Source of the DNA: Sedimentisphaerales bacterium
GTDB lineage: Bacteria; Planctomycetota; Phycisphaerae; Sedimentisphaerales; Anaerohalosphaeraceae
Direction: 5' to 3'
Assembly (NCBI GenBank): GCA_028282905.1
Contig: JANQGW010000183.1
Location: forward strand, 1 to 64,000
DNA length: 64,000 nt
Below, piece after piece: positions 26,564 through 35,686 of the stretch (within the stretch, counting starts at the first letter, position 1; the number at the start of each line of letters is the position of its first letter). Position numbers and translations under genes: made by a program. The notes beneath the pieces are model-generated. The model saw nothing but the letters and a program-made list of their open reading frames with translations. It was not told the origin of the DNA and did not search any database.

Positions 26564-27823
26564 ATGAAGAAATCCGCCTTTATTCTGATTGCAACCTGTG
26601 TTGTTCTGATGATTACCGGTTCTCTTTCTGTTCGGCCGGCCGCGGCGGCTGAGACAAGCGGCTACAGCAAGGAAGATCTTGCCAAGGACCAGGAAAAGGG
26701 TCAAAAACTCATTGAAAAGCTGCCGATTGAAGAACTTGGACCGCTGGCGCCAATCGCGATGTCGCCGTTTTTCGGGCTGGCGTGTCTGTCGGGAACGGCT
26801 ATTTTAATGCCTTCGGATAATGTGTTTCTGGGCGGCAACGAGGTACTTGATAACTGGCTGGTGTTTTTGCTGTTTAGCGGGCTGGCGGTGGTAACGTCGG
26901 TGCCGCGGCTAGTGAGTACGTCGAAGGTGTTTGCCGAGGCGATGGACCGGGTGGAGACGTATGCGGGGATCATCTCGTATGGCGTGATTTTGATGGCGGC
27001 CAGCCAGGGACAGAGTGAGCCGGAAGTGGCGGTTTATACGGCGGGTGTGTTTTCGATCACGTATTCGGGGCTGCTGGCGATCGCGGCGGCGGTGAATATT
27101 TTCGTTATTAGTACGGTGCGGCTGTTTTTTGAATTGCTGGTGCTGATTTCGCCGATTCCGACGCTGGACGCGATGTTTGAGTGTGCTAATAAGACGGTTG
27201 CGGGGATTCTGGCGGCGATTTATGCGTTCAATCCGATGCTGGCGTTTACGCTGAATATTATTCTGTTTTTGTTCTGTCTGATAATCTTCCGCTGGGTGAA
27301 CCGGAGGATCAAGTATCTGAAGGCCGTGCTGCTGGAGCCGTTTTTGCTGGGGCTGGTGCGGCGCCTGCTGGGACGCAGCGGGTACGATCCGGACAAGAGC
27401 ACGGTCCGCAAGCTGTCGCGTATGATTGGCGGGATTGACCTGGTGGTCCGGTGCTTCCCGATGCGGAAAATGGGCAAGATCAAAGTGAAGGACCGCTGCT
27501 ATCTGACCTTTGCCGCTGATGGGGTGTCGCTGGTGAAGTTTACGCTGCTGAAGCCGCCGCTGGTGAAAAAACTGGATGCGGCAAATCTTTCGAATGATAT
27601 CGACGAAGGCCTGCTGGCGTATTCGGTGATGCTGGATACAGACGGCAAGCCGGTGGAACTGGTCTTCGGGCGGGTCTATACGGGCAAACTGGATGAGATC
27701 CGAGAAAAGCTCCGTGCATCCAAGAAAATCCAGCCGGAAATGAAGGCGGAGGCAGAGACAGAAACCCCGCCTGACAATCAGACAATTGAAGAATCCACCG
27801 AAGACACCGAGGCCGCCGAATAA
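26564..27823 (+). CDS. Hypothetical multi-pass membrane protein with signal peptide and acidic tail
   Basis: ATG 26564 is chosen because AGGAG lies 8 nt upstream (the track starts at 26486); 419 aa. Signal peptide (KKSAFILIATCVVLMITGSL ... AAAAE), then about five to six membrane segments between 70 and 265. A soluble domain (KMGKIKVKDRCYLTFAADGV) and a low-complexity Glu/Thr-rich tail (EAETETPPDNQTIEEST) follow. No family recognised. Preceded by a CACGGAC-type repeat at 26405-26440 and followed by family C, so it appears monocistronic. Confidence 0.6.
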   Translation: MKKSAFILIATCVVLMITGSLSVRPAAAAETSGYSKEDLAKDQEKGQKLIEKLPIEELGPLAPIAMSPFFGLACLSGTAILMPSDNVFLGGNEVLDNWLVFLLFSGLAVVTSVPRLVSTSKVFAEAMDRVETYAGIISYGVILMAASQGQSEPEVAVYTAGVFSITYSGLLAIAAAVNIFVISTVRLFFELLVLISPIPTLDAMFECANKTVAGILAAIYAFNPMLAFTLNIILFLFCLIIFRWVNRRIKYLKAVLLEPFLLGLVRRLLGRSGYDPDKSTVRKLSRMIGGIDLVVRCFPMRKMGKIKVKDRCYLTFAADGVSLVKFTLLKPPLVKKLDAANLSNDIDEGLLAYSVMLDTDGKPVELVFGRVYTGKLDEIREKLRASKKIQPEMKAEAETETPPDNQTIEESTEDTEAAE

Positions 27824-27825
27824 TT

Positions 27826-27857
27826 TTGAATGTTGAATTTTTAATTATGAATTGAGA
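27826..27857. repeat. Dispersed AT element, family C (copy 2)
   Basis: TTTTGAATGTTGAATTTTTA then ATTATGAATTG; reverse complement of the copy at 3031-3061. Confidence 0.65.
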
Positions 27858-27975
27858 AATCCCGGCTTTACCGAGGAAGCTGAAGCTACTGAGTAATACC
27901 AAAGCCGAGAGGCAGAAATGTGTAATCACCAATACCGTTTCTGTCAAAGAATTTGAAACTGATAGAGCAATCTTC

Positions 27976-28485
27976 GTGAAGAAAAATAAACTCATCTTGA
28001 CGATTACAAGCAGTTGCCTTGTCATTATTGGTTGCCTTATTGCACTGGCAGTTTTTAAAATACTTAATTCTGCGGTACTTAATCCGGAGAAGTTTGAGGA
28101 AATATTTAAAACCAAGCTCACTGAGACTACGCATATCAATGTACGTCCGGTCTGGCTGGACGACCCTGCCGAAGAAGCCAGTGTCATTGTCACAAAGCCG
28201 GGAGATGAGCATTGCATTTTTACCGAGAGACGACAGGATAAAATTAAAGAACTGATCGAAAGATTTGAAGTACGTCCTTTGGGATACGGCCCTAGTTGTA
28301 ACTGCGGCGGCAGCCATGCGTTGGATTTCTATCATGACGAACAATATCTGGCAAGCGTGACGTTACACCACGGTAATGCCTTTCGCGGCCTTGACGGCTG
28401 GAAGGGAAACATTAATTTTACCGATTCCTATGCAACCCTCATCCGTGAGTGGTTTGCTGAATACGATATCACAAACTTAGATTAG
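27976..28485 (+). CDS. Hypothetical membrane-anchored protein
   Basis: 169 aa from a GTG. An N-terminal anchor (LILTITSSCLVIIGCLIALAV) is followed by a soluble domain with a Cys cluster PSCNCGGSH and LASVTLHHGNAFRGLDGWKG. The C-terminal pattern (Cys/His cluster, then H-G-x-x-x-R) resembles uncharacterised small proteins that bind a metal, but this is not established. Weak ribosome-binding site. Convergent with the DUF1080 gene, 23 bp away. Confidence 0.55.
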   Translation: MKKNKLILTITSSCLVIIGCLIALAVFKILNSAVLNPEKFEEIFKTKLTETTHINVRPVWLDDPAEEASVIVTKPGDEHCIFTERRQDKIKELIERFEVRPLGYGPSCNCGGSHALDFYHDEQYLASVTLHHGNAFRGLDGWKGNINFTDSYATLIREWFAEYDITNLD

Positions 28486-28508
28486 ACACACCTTTCGCCT
28501 ACTTATTT

Positions 28509-29783
28509 CTATGGGGTTTCCTTGTTGATGGGGATCAAGACGAGGTTTCTGAATTCCATGGGGGAGCCTTCGGACTGTAGGCAGATTTTACCGGGGGTTA
28601 TCCAGCATTCGGTGGCAACATTCTGCACGAGTTCGTTGACTTTCAGTTCGAGGTATTCGCCGTCGAGGGTGATTTCGTACTGGTTCCAGCCGCCGACGGG
28701 TTTTTCGTTGGTCGGGTGCTGTTTGCGGGTGTGTCGGCCCTTGGTGCGGTCGGCGGCGGTTTTCATGGGGAACTTGTCGATGTTCCAGATGTCGCCGGCG
28801 GCGCGGAACTGGCCCTGTGCCTCAATCGACCGCGGCCAGACTTTGTCTTTGCCGACCATGCGCATCAGGACGCCGCCGTTGCCTTTGCCGAGGTGGCGGT
28901 GCTGGAGGCGGAGGATATAGCTGGTATAGTCGGCCTTTGTGCGGATGTAGCCAACGGGTTTGCCCTTGTTGGCTAAGACGGCGGCTTTGACGGACCAAGC
29001 GGCTTTGACCGGATCGGACGAATAGGTCCAGTTGTCGAGATCTTTGCCGTTGAACAGGCGGATGGCTTCGCCGAAGTGGCCGGGCAAATGTTTGACGCGG
29101 ATGTTTTTGAACTCGACGGTCATGGGCGGGCCGGAGTGAATCTGCAGTGCGAGCAGGCCTTCCATGAGGCGATTTTTCTTGTCATTGTCGATCAGCTCCA
29201 TGGTCTGGAAGCCGTTGAGGTAGTGGACGATGTGGTTGCCGCGGCAGATGATGGTGTATTCGTTCCAGTCTTTGTTTTTGTAGTAGCCGTCTTCGATGAG
29301 CTGTTTTTGATCGGCGATCTGACCGATGACGTTCTTTTTGCCGGCAGCGTCGATTTCCATGATGTCACCGACATTGACCAGCCAGCCGCGGCCCTTTTCG
29401 TGGTAGAGAAAGCCCACCTTGCCGGGCTTGTTTTCGACCTCGGCCTGGTAGCCGGTAATGCGCCAGCGGTCCAGTTCTTTGCTGCGGTACTGGATGCCGG
29501 AGTTGCCGTTTTGGATGCGGAACTGAATCTTGAGGATGAAGTTTTTGAGCGTGCCGCCCCGCCAGATGCAGAAGGTATTGCCTTTCGCTTTGTTTTCGGG
29601 TGTGGTCTGGCCGCGGATGGCGCCATCGACGACGGACCAGAGGCGCGGGTCGCCGTCCCAGCCGGTAAGGTCTTTGCCGTTAAAAATGGATTCAAAGCCG
29701 ACTTCCGTTTCGGCGGCCTGGACATTGGCAAAAAGCATAACAGCGCAGGCTGCCGCGATTGTTATCTTGAGCATTCCGTTCAT
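28509..29783 (-). CDS. Secreted protein with two DUF1080 (3-keto-disaccharide hydrolase-like) domains
   Basis: 424 aa with a signal peptide (LKITIAAACAVMLFANVQA). DUF1080 is a concanavalin/LamG-like beta-sandwich found in large numbers in Planctomycetota. Here it occurs twice: residues about 28-230 (FESIFNGKDLTGWDGDPRLW ... NGNSGIQYRSKE) and about 238-420 (IRLFNGKDLDNWTY ... GNGGVLMRMVGKDKVWP). Such proteins bind or hydrolyse sugar derivatives; activity is not shown by sequence alone. ATG with AAGGGAG upstream. Last of four genes in the same direction with PPC, DUF1501 and DUF1553 proteins; 33 bp from the PPC gene. Confidence 0.85.
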   Translation of the reverse strand: MNGMLKITIAAACAVMLFANVQAAETEVGFESIFNGKDLTGWDGDPRLWSVVDGAIRGQTTPENKAKGNTFCIWRGGTLKNFILKIQFRIQNGNSGIQYRSKELDRWRITGYQAEVENKPGKVGFLYHEKGRGWLVNVGDIMEIDAAGKKNVIGQIADQKQLIEDGYYKNKDWNEYTIICRGNHIVHYLNGFQTMELIDNDKKNRLMEGLLALQIHSGPPMTVEFKNIRVKHLPGHFGEAIRLFNGKDLDNWTYSSDPVKAAWSVKAAVLANKGKPVGYIRTKADYTSYILRLQHRHLGKGNGGVLMRMVGKDKVWPRSIEAQGQFRAAGDIWNIDKFPMKTAADRTKGRHTRKQHPTNEKPVGGWNQYEITLDGEYLELKVNELVQNVATECWITPGKICLQSEGSPMEFRNLVLIPINKETP

Positions 29784-29816
29784 TTTGTTTCTCCCTTTTC
29801 CTTTTAGTGTTTGCTT

Positions 29817-32285
29817 TTATGACTTGCCGCGGCCGGCGGTTTGCGCTGTCGCTTTTACGGGCGAGTCTGCGGCGACGATTTCGACGGGGAAGGCGCTGAT
29901 GACGCCCATGGGGTCGCGGCGTTTTTTGCCGGTGACTTTACCGTTTTTGTCTTTGGGGATGTATTCGCGGATGGTTTCGAGAATCACATTGGTTGCGGAA
30001 GCAGCGGCTTCTTTGTCGGCCTTAAGGGTAATGACAAATCCATCCGGTATTGCTTTGACGCCTTCGACGGCGAGGCCTTTGGGGCCCTGCTGGACCTGCA
30101 ACTGGAGTTCTTTATAGAAGCCGCGTTTGGGGGCTTTGATGTTGACTTTTGCCGAGCCGCCGGGGGTAATCTTGACGGGTTTGGTCGGTACCTGGACGGC
30201 GGGCATTCGCCAGCGGGTTTTGGGGACGATGGCGATGAGCTTTTCGCTGGGGACCAGGTGGCGGTAGAGAAACGCCTGCATCCGGTCGTCAGCGGCGATG
30301 ACGGGCCGGGTGACGGTGTCAACCGTGCCCAGCAGTTTTAATTCGACGGGTTTGCCGAGGGGCTTGGGCGGCGACTGGAGTGTCATGCCGATGCGGTCGC
30401 AGCCGGCGGGGATGGTGCCGCCGTTGAGCTTGAAGCCGGCGGGGGCGTTTTTGAGCGACACATTGATCGGGCCGTCGTAGCCGTTTTTGCGCAGGACGTG
30501 CATGGTGACCGGAACGACCGAGCCGGCGGGCATCATCAGGCTGGACGGTGTCATGCGTAACGCGAAGTCCGGCTGTTTGGGGCCGATGTGCAGGCGGTAG
30601 GCGAAGGCATCGCCTCCGTGACGCTGTGTGTCGGCGAGTTGGACATAGTAGGTTCCGGCCTTTGGAAGTTTGGCAGTCACGAAGGAATCGGCATGGTGGG
30701 TGGTCAGGCCGACGATATCCTTGTGGAGATGGACATCCTTGACGACATAGTCATCGTTCCAGGCGACGACTTTGCCGGAGGCATCGGTGATGCGCAATAG
30801 CGCATCGAGCGGCGAATTGAGGCGGCGGGCGAAGACTTCGGCGCAGATCTCATCGCCGGCTTTTGCGGTGAATCGGAACACGTCCATATCGCCGGCGGTG
30901 TCGATGCGTCCGTTGACAATCATCGGCAGTGTGACGGCCTGGGCAGTTTTGGTGTCGTTGTTGGATTCCTTTTCAAGGCATTCAGCGCCTTCGCTAACGG
31001 CGAATGGGACGGCGTTGGAAGCGTGTCCGCCAACCATGCAGGCGGCTTTTCGGATGCCGATAGTATCGGTGGTCAGCGGTATCTGTTGGGTGTCGAGATT
31101 CCACCCGTCAATCGTGGCAGAGACCTTCGCGTTTTCACGGGCGCCTAATGGGAACATCTGCGTGATAAACGGCAGCTCTCCGACGGCGACACGATAGACA
31201 AAATCCTCGCGGCCGCGGTAGATCGAGTCGCGGATTTCGAGTTCGTAGCCGCCGTCGCGGGTGATTTCATAATACATCACCGGGTCCGGGTCAAAGCGGA
31301 AGTCATCGGCGAAGGCGACCTCGGTGCCGCTGGCGGTGTAGAGGGTTACAGTGGCCTGAAACCAGCCGGGGACGGCGTCGGCCAGATAGGGAATCAGGCT
31401 GCGGGCGTGGGTCTGGATGACGAGCTTTTGGCCTTTCTTGGCATAGAAGCGGAAGCGATCCACGTCGCCGGGACGGATTTGGCCGTTCAGAACTGCCGGC
31501 AGTTGGATGGGTTTGGGCCGGGGCAGATTCGGCAGGTCACGGATTTTTTCGTAGGCCGAAGTGTCGTTTGGTTCCAGTTCGTAACGCTCGGGCAGCGTGG
31601 AGACGTGAAAGACCAGCGGGCTGGTCAGGCCGTCGCGGGTCTGGATGCGCAATTCGCGAAAGCCCGGTTCGGCGTCGGCGTCAATCGTAATCTCCAGCAA
31701 CACAGCTTCGGCTAATTGGCGGTTCTGCTGGAGTTTGCTTCGCGGCATAAACATCTGGTCGGCGATATGCGCCAATTCACGCAGGCTCTTTTCTTCGAGG
31801 TCTTCGAGCAGCGGGTGGTTGGGCAATTTGACCGGCGGTTTTTCTTCGGTTTTGGTGTCTTTTGCGTCCTTGTCTTTGGCGGCATCGGTTTTTGAAGCGG
31901 GTGTTTTTTTATCGGCTGCCTTTCGGGCCGGGGGCTTTCTCTTTGGCGAGCGTTTATTGGCTCCCATAATCTCGGCGCGAATAGGGGCGGGCAGCTCGGC
32001 GATGCGTTTTTCACGCAGTTCCTTGAGCTGCCGCTGGAGTTCCCGTCGCTGATCGCCGCTTAGATTTGTGGTGCCCCGCATCTGTTTGACGACTTTGGCG
32101 GTAACGCCTTCGCCGGAGATAATGACACGGTTGGCACCGCGCAGAAACTGGCCGCCGGCGGTGACCTGAACGACCGTGCCCTGCTGACCGCCGGCCGGGT
32201 AGAGGTAGCCGATCTGAGATTTGTTGGCCCAGGCAACGCTTACTAAGGCCATCAACACTAATAATATAGTTTTCATTTTTGTCAT
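29817..32285 (-). CDS. Large exported protein with pre-peptidase C-terminal (PPC) type domains
   Basis: The start at ATG 32285 is preferred (AGGAG 6 nt upstream; the track uses TTG 32291). 822 aa. Signal peptide (KTILLVLMALVSVAWA), then an IPT/TIG-like opening (IGYLYPAGGQQGTVVQVTAG). A Lys/Pro-rich charged stretch follows (about 110-155: KRSPKRKPPARKAADKK). PPC-type beta domains include GQIRPGDVDRFRFYAKKGQ and GRIDTAGDMDVFRFTAKAGD. The protein is of the kind that sits beside DUF1501 and DUF1549/DUF1553 proteins in planctomycetes. Probably structural or ligand-binding in the envelope; no catalytic motif. Confidence 0.8.
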   Translation of the reverse strand: MTKMKTILLVLMALVSVAWANKSQIGYLYPAGGQQGTVVQVTAGGQFLRGANRVIISGEGVTAKVVKQMRGTTNLSGDQRRELQRQLKELREKRIAELPAPIRAEIMGANKRSPKRKPPARKAADKKTPASKTDAAKDKDAKDTKTEEKPPVKLPNHPLLEDLEEKSLRELAHIADQMFMPRSKLQQNRQLAEAVLLEITIDADAEPGFRELRIQTRDGLTSPLVFHVSTLPERYELEPNDTSAYEKIRDLPNLPRPKPIQLPAVLNGQIRPGDVDRFRFYAKKGQKLVIQTHARSLIPYLADAVPGWFQATVTLYTASGTEVAFADDFRFDPDPVMYYEITRDGGYELEIRDSIYRGREDFVYRVAVGELPFITQMFPLGARENAKVSATIDGWNLDTQQIPLTTDTIGIRKAACMVGGHASNAVPFAVSEGAECLEKESNNDTKTAQAVTLPMIVNGRIDTAGDMDVFRFTAKAGDEICAEVFARRLNSPLDALLRITDASGKVVAWNDDYVVKDVHLHKDIVGLTTHHADSFVTAKLPKAGTYYVQLADTQRHGGDAFAYRLHIGPKQPDFALRMTPSSLMMPAGSVVPVTMHVLRKNGYDGPINVSLKNAPAGFKLNGGTIPAGCDRIGMTLQSPPKPLGKPVELKLLGTVDTVTRPVIAADDRMQAFLYRHLVPSEKLIAIVPKTRWRMPAVQVPTKPVKITPGGSAKVNIKAPKRGFYKELQLQVQQGPKGLAVEGVKAIPDGFVITLKADKEAAASATNVILETIREYIPKDKNGKVTGKKRRDPMGVISAFPVEIVAADSPVKATAQTAGRGKS

Positions 32286-32356
32286 AACCAACTCCTGCCC
32301 AAACGGACTGATCGGTCGCTTGAAAGTTTTGATTTCTTAGCTCATAGTTTTCAGTT

Positions 32357-32384
32357 CTGGATTCCCGCCTTCGCGGGAATAACA
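32357..32384. repeat. Palindrome related to family D
   Basis: CTGGATTCCCGCCTTCGCGG then GAATAACA: a CCCGC-cttc-GCGGG hairpin with the same CTGGAT...GGxAT.ACA frame as the family D copies. It lies between the DUF1501 and PPC genes. Confidence 0.6.
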
Positions 32385-32432
32385 AAGGGACACAGAAATG
32401 ACAAAACATGTGAGCATGATATATCACTCCGC

Positions 32433-33752
32433 TTACATAATTTCTTTTAATCGACTGTCGGCAGACTTGGCAGCCATGACTTTCAGGTCCAGTCCGCGTG
32501 GGTTGGGCAGCGGCCCGTCCGGGTCAATGCCAAGCTGGGTATAGAGGCTGCCGATCAAATCTTCCGGATAAACCGGACGTTCGGCGACCTCGGTACCGTT
32601 TTCGCTGGATTTACCAACGACGTTACCACCTTTGAAGCCGCCGCCGGCCAGAACGGAACAAAAACACTTGCCATAATGCGAGCGACCGCCGTTCCAAGGC
32701 GGTGCCCACTGGACTTTTGGGCCGCGTCCGAATTCACCGCCCCACCAGACAATCGTGCTATCCAGCAGGCCACGTTGGGAAAGGTCTTCCAGCAGGGTCG
32801 CAAAGCCACGGTCCATTTCGGGCAGCTTGCGGTCCATTATCTGGAAGTGCTGTTTGTGGGTATCCCAACCGTTATAGTTAATCGTAATATACGGGACGCC
32901 GTGTTCGACAAGCCGTCGGGCCATCAGGCAGGACTGGCCGAAGGTGTTGCGGCCGTAACGGTCACGGACGTCAGCTTTTTCGGTGTTCAGGTCGAAGAGT
33001 TTCCGGGCGTCGCCGAGCATCATCTTGTAGGCCTCGTCCTGGGCCTGGTCAAACTGATCGAACTGTTCGTTATCGCCCATCGTCTGGCCCAGTGTATCCA
33101 GCTTACCCAATAACTCACGGCGGGCCTGCTGACGTTTGTCAGAAACGCCGCGGGCGATAATGCCTTCGACGACAAACGGGTTCTGGTTCGGGTCACCACC
33201 CGTAGAGAACGGCTTGTGCTTGGGGCCGAGGAAGCCGGCCTCGGAGAAGCGACCCTGCGGGCGGGTCAAGACGATGTACGGCGGCACGACGCCTTTGTAG
33301 CCGTGTTTGTAGCCTTTGAACAGCGAGACCACTGCACCGGCACAGGGATAGACGAGCCGGCCGGGTTCGTGGCCAGTCTGGACACGGTAAGAAGCGGTTT
33401 CGTGGCCGTTAATGCCGTGGGTCATGCTGCGGATAATCGAGTACTTGTCGGCCTGTTTGGCCAGCATCGGAAGCAATTGGCCGATGCGAATGCCGTCAAC
33501 ATTTGTGGCAATCGGCTTGTTGAGCGGGCCAGTGTAGTCCTCGCCCGCCTCGGGCTTGGGATCGAAAGTGTCGAGATGGCATGGGCCGCCCCACATCCAG
33601 ATCTGGATGACGGATTTGGCTTTGGCCTTCAAGGGTATCGGTTTGGCCAGCAGCTGATGCGGTTCGATGATCGAGACCCCGCCGGCGGCCAGCAGGCCAC
33701 ACTTGATCAAATCGCGTCGACTCAGGCCATTTGTTTTGTGTTTTTGTTTCAT
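32433..33752 (-). CDS. DUF1501 (sulfatase-like fold) exported protein
   Basis: 439 aa. Begins with a Tat-type signal (LSRRDLIKCGLLAAGGVSII). DUF1501 belongs to the alkaline-phosphatase/sulfatase superfamily. Visible: VIQIWMWGGPCHLDTFDPKP (metal-site region with D), SMTHGINGHETASYRVQTGH, ITINYNGWDTHKQHF and STIVWWGGEFGRGP. No sulfatase Cys/Ser-x-Pro-x-Arg motif is present, so it is not a classical sulfatase. GGAG before the ATG. Paired with a DUF1549/DUF1553 gene 31 bp upstream, the standard planctomycete arrangement. The biochemical role of this pair is not established. Confidence 0.92.
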   Translation of the reverse strand: MKQKHKTNGLSRRDLIKCGLLAAGGVSIIEPHQLLAKPIPLKAKAKSVIQIWMWGGPCHLDTFDPKPEAGEDYTGPLNKPIATNVDGIRIGQLLPMLAKQADKYSIIRSMTHGINGHETASYRVQTGHEPGRLVYPCAGAVVSLFKGYKHGYKGVVPPYIVLTRPQGRFSEAGFLGPKHKPFSTGGDPNQNPFVVEGIIARGVSDKRQQARRELLGKLDTLGQTMGDNEQFDQFDQAQDEAYKMMLGDARKLFDLNTEKADVRDRYGRNTFGQSCLMARRLVEHGVPYITINYNGWDTHKQHFQIMDRKLPEMDRGFATLLEDLSQRGLLDSTIVWWGGEFGRGPKVQWAPPWNGGRSHYGKCFCSVLAGGGFKGGNVVGKSSENGTEVAERPVYPEDLIGSLYTQLGIDPDGPLPNPRGLDLKVMAAKSADSRLKEIM

Positions 33753-33783
33753 CGTTATTTTCTCCTCTGGATATCTCGCGAGA

Positions 33784-35379
33784 TTAATGGCGATACAAAA
33801 ATTCCTTTGAGTTCATCAGTGCCCAGGTGACATCTACCGCAGCCTGTGTCGAGTTAATACCGGGGGTTTTGGCATACTCTTCAACCGCGGCCAATTCCTC
33901 TTTGGTCGGGTAGCGTGACAGCACGAGCAGGTAGAGGTCTTTGATGAGTTTTTCACGGTTGCCTCTGGCGCTTCGCATCACTTGCTTGAGCCGCCAGCTT
34001 CGTTCGATTTTCGTTTGGATATGCGTAGAGTTGAGCATGTGACGCCGCTGGGTGTCGGTGGGCTTTTGGCTGCGTTCGGATTCGAGGCCGGTATCGCGCG
34101 AGGGGCGGCCGAACATTTCGAGAAACTGGCTGGTGATGCTGCCATCGGCCAGGTTAATCGTGCGGTGCTCTTCCGGGATAAACGTAAACGGTTCGGGAAT
34201 CGGGCTGGAATAGCGTTCGCGTGTGCCGGAAATCCAGCAAAGTGCGTCAATCAGTACCTCGGCGTCCAATTGGCGAACAGGGTAACAGGCGAATAATTCT
34301 TCGGCTTTGGGGTTGTCGGTCTGGGGGACGGATGACTGCTGATAGGTCCGCGAATTGAGAATCAGGGTCATAACATGCTGAAGGTCGTAGTTGGATTTGA
34401 CCAGCTCTTTTTCCAGAAAGGCCAGTACCTGCGGGTGAACGGACTTGTTGTCGGGGCGGATGTCATCGGGTTCGTGAATCAGGCCGCGGCCCAGCAGCCA
34501 GGACCAGAGGCGGTTGACGATGTTGCGGGCAAAGTACGGGTTGTCGGCAGTGATCAACCAGTCGGCGAAGACGACGCGCGGATCCTGGTCGGGACTGATG
34601 CGGACGGTCTTGCCATCGGGGAAGGTCGCTTTGATCGTGTCGGTCGGGGTCGGGTCGAGATAGATGATTTCTTCTTTCCATTCGGCGGTGCCTTTGTAGG
34701 CGACGCGTGAGAAGAAAACTTCCATCTGTTTTTGCTTGTCGTCGGGCCAGTTTTCCAGCCGGGTTCCCATCAGTGTCAGGCCGACAGCGTGGGCGATGGT
34801 TGAAGGCTCTTTGCCCTGAATCGCACGGTAGAAGTTGACCTGCGGGACGCGGAAGTTGCTGCCGCTGGCGGTCAGCAGTTCGCGGGCAAACTGGTCATAC
34901 GGCATATTGCTGCTCATGGCATCGTGAATCCAGCGGTGATAGGCCTGGACGGCGTTGGGCCAGAGGTTGATCGGAAACTCGGCCTTGACCCGCAGCAGGT
35001 CGCACCATTTCAGCGTCCAGTAGTCGGCGTATTCGGGCTTTTTTAACAGTGATTTGATGAGCATCTTACGCTTTTCGGGGCGGGGATTTTCCAGAAACTT
35101 TCGAACTTCCTCCGGGGCGGGCAGTGTGCCCGTGACATCCAGATAGACCCGGCGAATAAAGACCGCATCGGCGCAGAGATTGGCGGGGGCAATATTTTGT
35201 TGCTTGAGGGAGGCCATCACCAAATTATCTATCTGGTTTTGCGGTTTGGGTCTTCCGCTGATGTCGAAGGGGTAGGCGGTTGCCGCCTGAAGCCGGCCGG
35301 CGGCCAAGACGGTGAAAGACAGGAGAATTACCAACATTCGCAAGCCGGAATGAGCGTTTAAACGACAAATCTTGACCAT
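33784..35379 (-). CDS. DUF1549/DUF1553 exported protein
   Basis: 531 aa with an N-terminal signal or anchor (LRMLVILLSFTVLAAGRLQA). DUF1549 occupies roughly 45-240 (FIRRVYLDVTGTLPAPEEVR, EYADYWTLKWCDLLRVK, MPYDQFARELLTASGS), DUF1553 the rest (NPYFARNIVNRLWSWLLGRG, RQLDAEVLIDALCWISGTRE, LYLLVLSRYPTKEE). Many relatives carry an N-terminal cytochrome-c-like domain with CxxCH; none is present here. First gene of the four-gene minus-strand set, so its promoter must lie in the 35380-35686 gap. Confidence 0.9.
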   Translation of the reverse strand: MVKICRLNAHSGLRMLVILLSFTVLAAGRLQAATAYPFDISGRPKPQNQIDNLVMASLKQQNIAPANLCADAVFIRRVYLDVTGTLPAPEEVRKFLENPRPEKRKMLIKSLLKKPEYADYWTLKWCDLLRVKAEFPINLWPNAVQAYHRWIHDAMSSNMPYDQFARELLTASGSNFRVPQVNFYRAIQGKEPSTIAHAVGLTLMGTRLENWPDDKQKQMEVFFSRVAYKGTAEWKEEIIYLDPTPTDTIKATFPDGKTVRISPDQDPRVVFADWLITADNPYFARNIVNRLWSWLLGRGLIHEPDDIRPDNKSVHPQVLAFLEKELVKSNYDLQHVMTLILNSRTYQQSSVPQTDNPKAEELFACYPVRQLDAEVLIDALCWISGTRERYSSPIPEPFTFIPEEHRTINLADGSITSQFLEMFGRPSRDTGLESERSQKPTDTQRRHMLNSTHIQTKIERSWRLKQVMRSARGNREKLIKDLYLLVLSRYPTKEELAAVEEYAKTPGINSTQAAVDVTWALMNSKEFLYRH

Positions 35380-35686
35380 TTTCTTGGTGCTTTCAAATGG
35401 AGGCCCGGATACTATTTATTACTATCTATAATAACAAAAGCGTTCATTTTTTTATTGCAAAAAATCACCAAAAGGATACAGCAAAACCATTGATTTTCGG
35501 AAAAAATACAGGAAAAACACCTATCCTGCAATTTTTCCGGAATTTCCTGCGTCTTTACAGGTGATTTCAGGAGAAGAACGTGCTATAAGGGCGGTCTATT
35601 TAGGGCCGACGCCTTTAAAACGCTTGCTATTGGACCCAAAATGGGGTGGAATTATAAACATATATTAAATCGGTATCGTATTGAAT
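35380..35686. other. Divergent intergenic region
   Basis: A 307-bp AT-rich gap between the divergent DUF1553 and RidA/FkbO-like genes; it must hold both promoters. A pseudo-repeat of CAGGAAAAACACC/CAGGTGATTTCAGG words and an imperfect GC hairpin near 35593 (GGGCGGTC ... GGCCGACGCC) are visible. No dispersed repeat of families A-E occurs here, unlike most other gaps. Confidence 0.4.
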
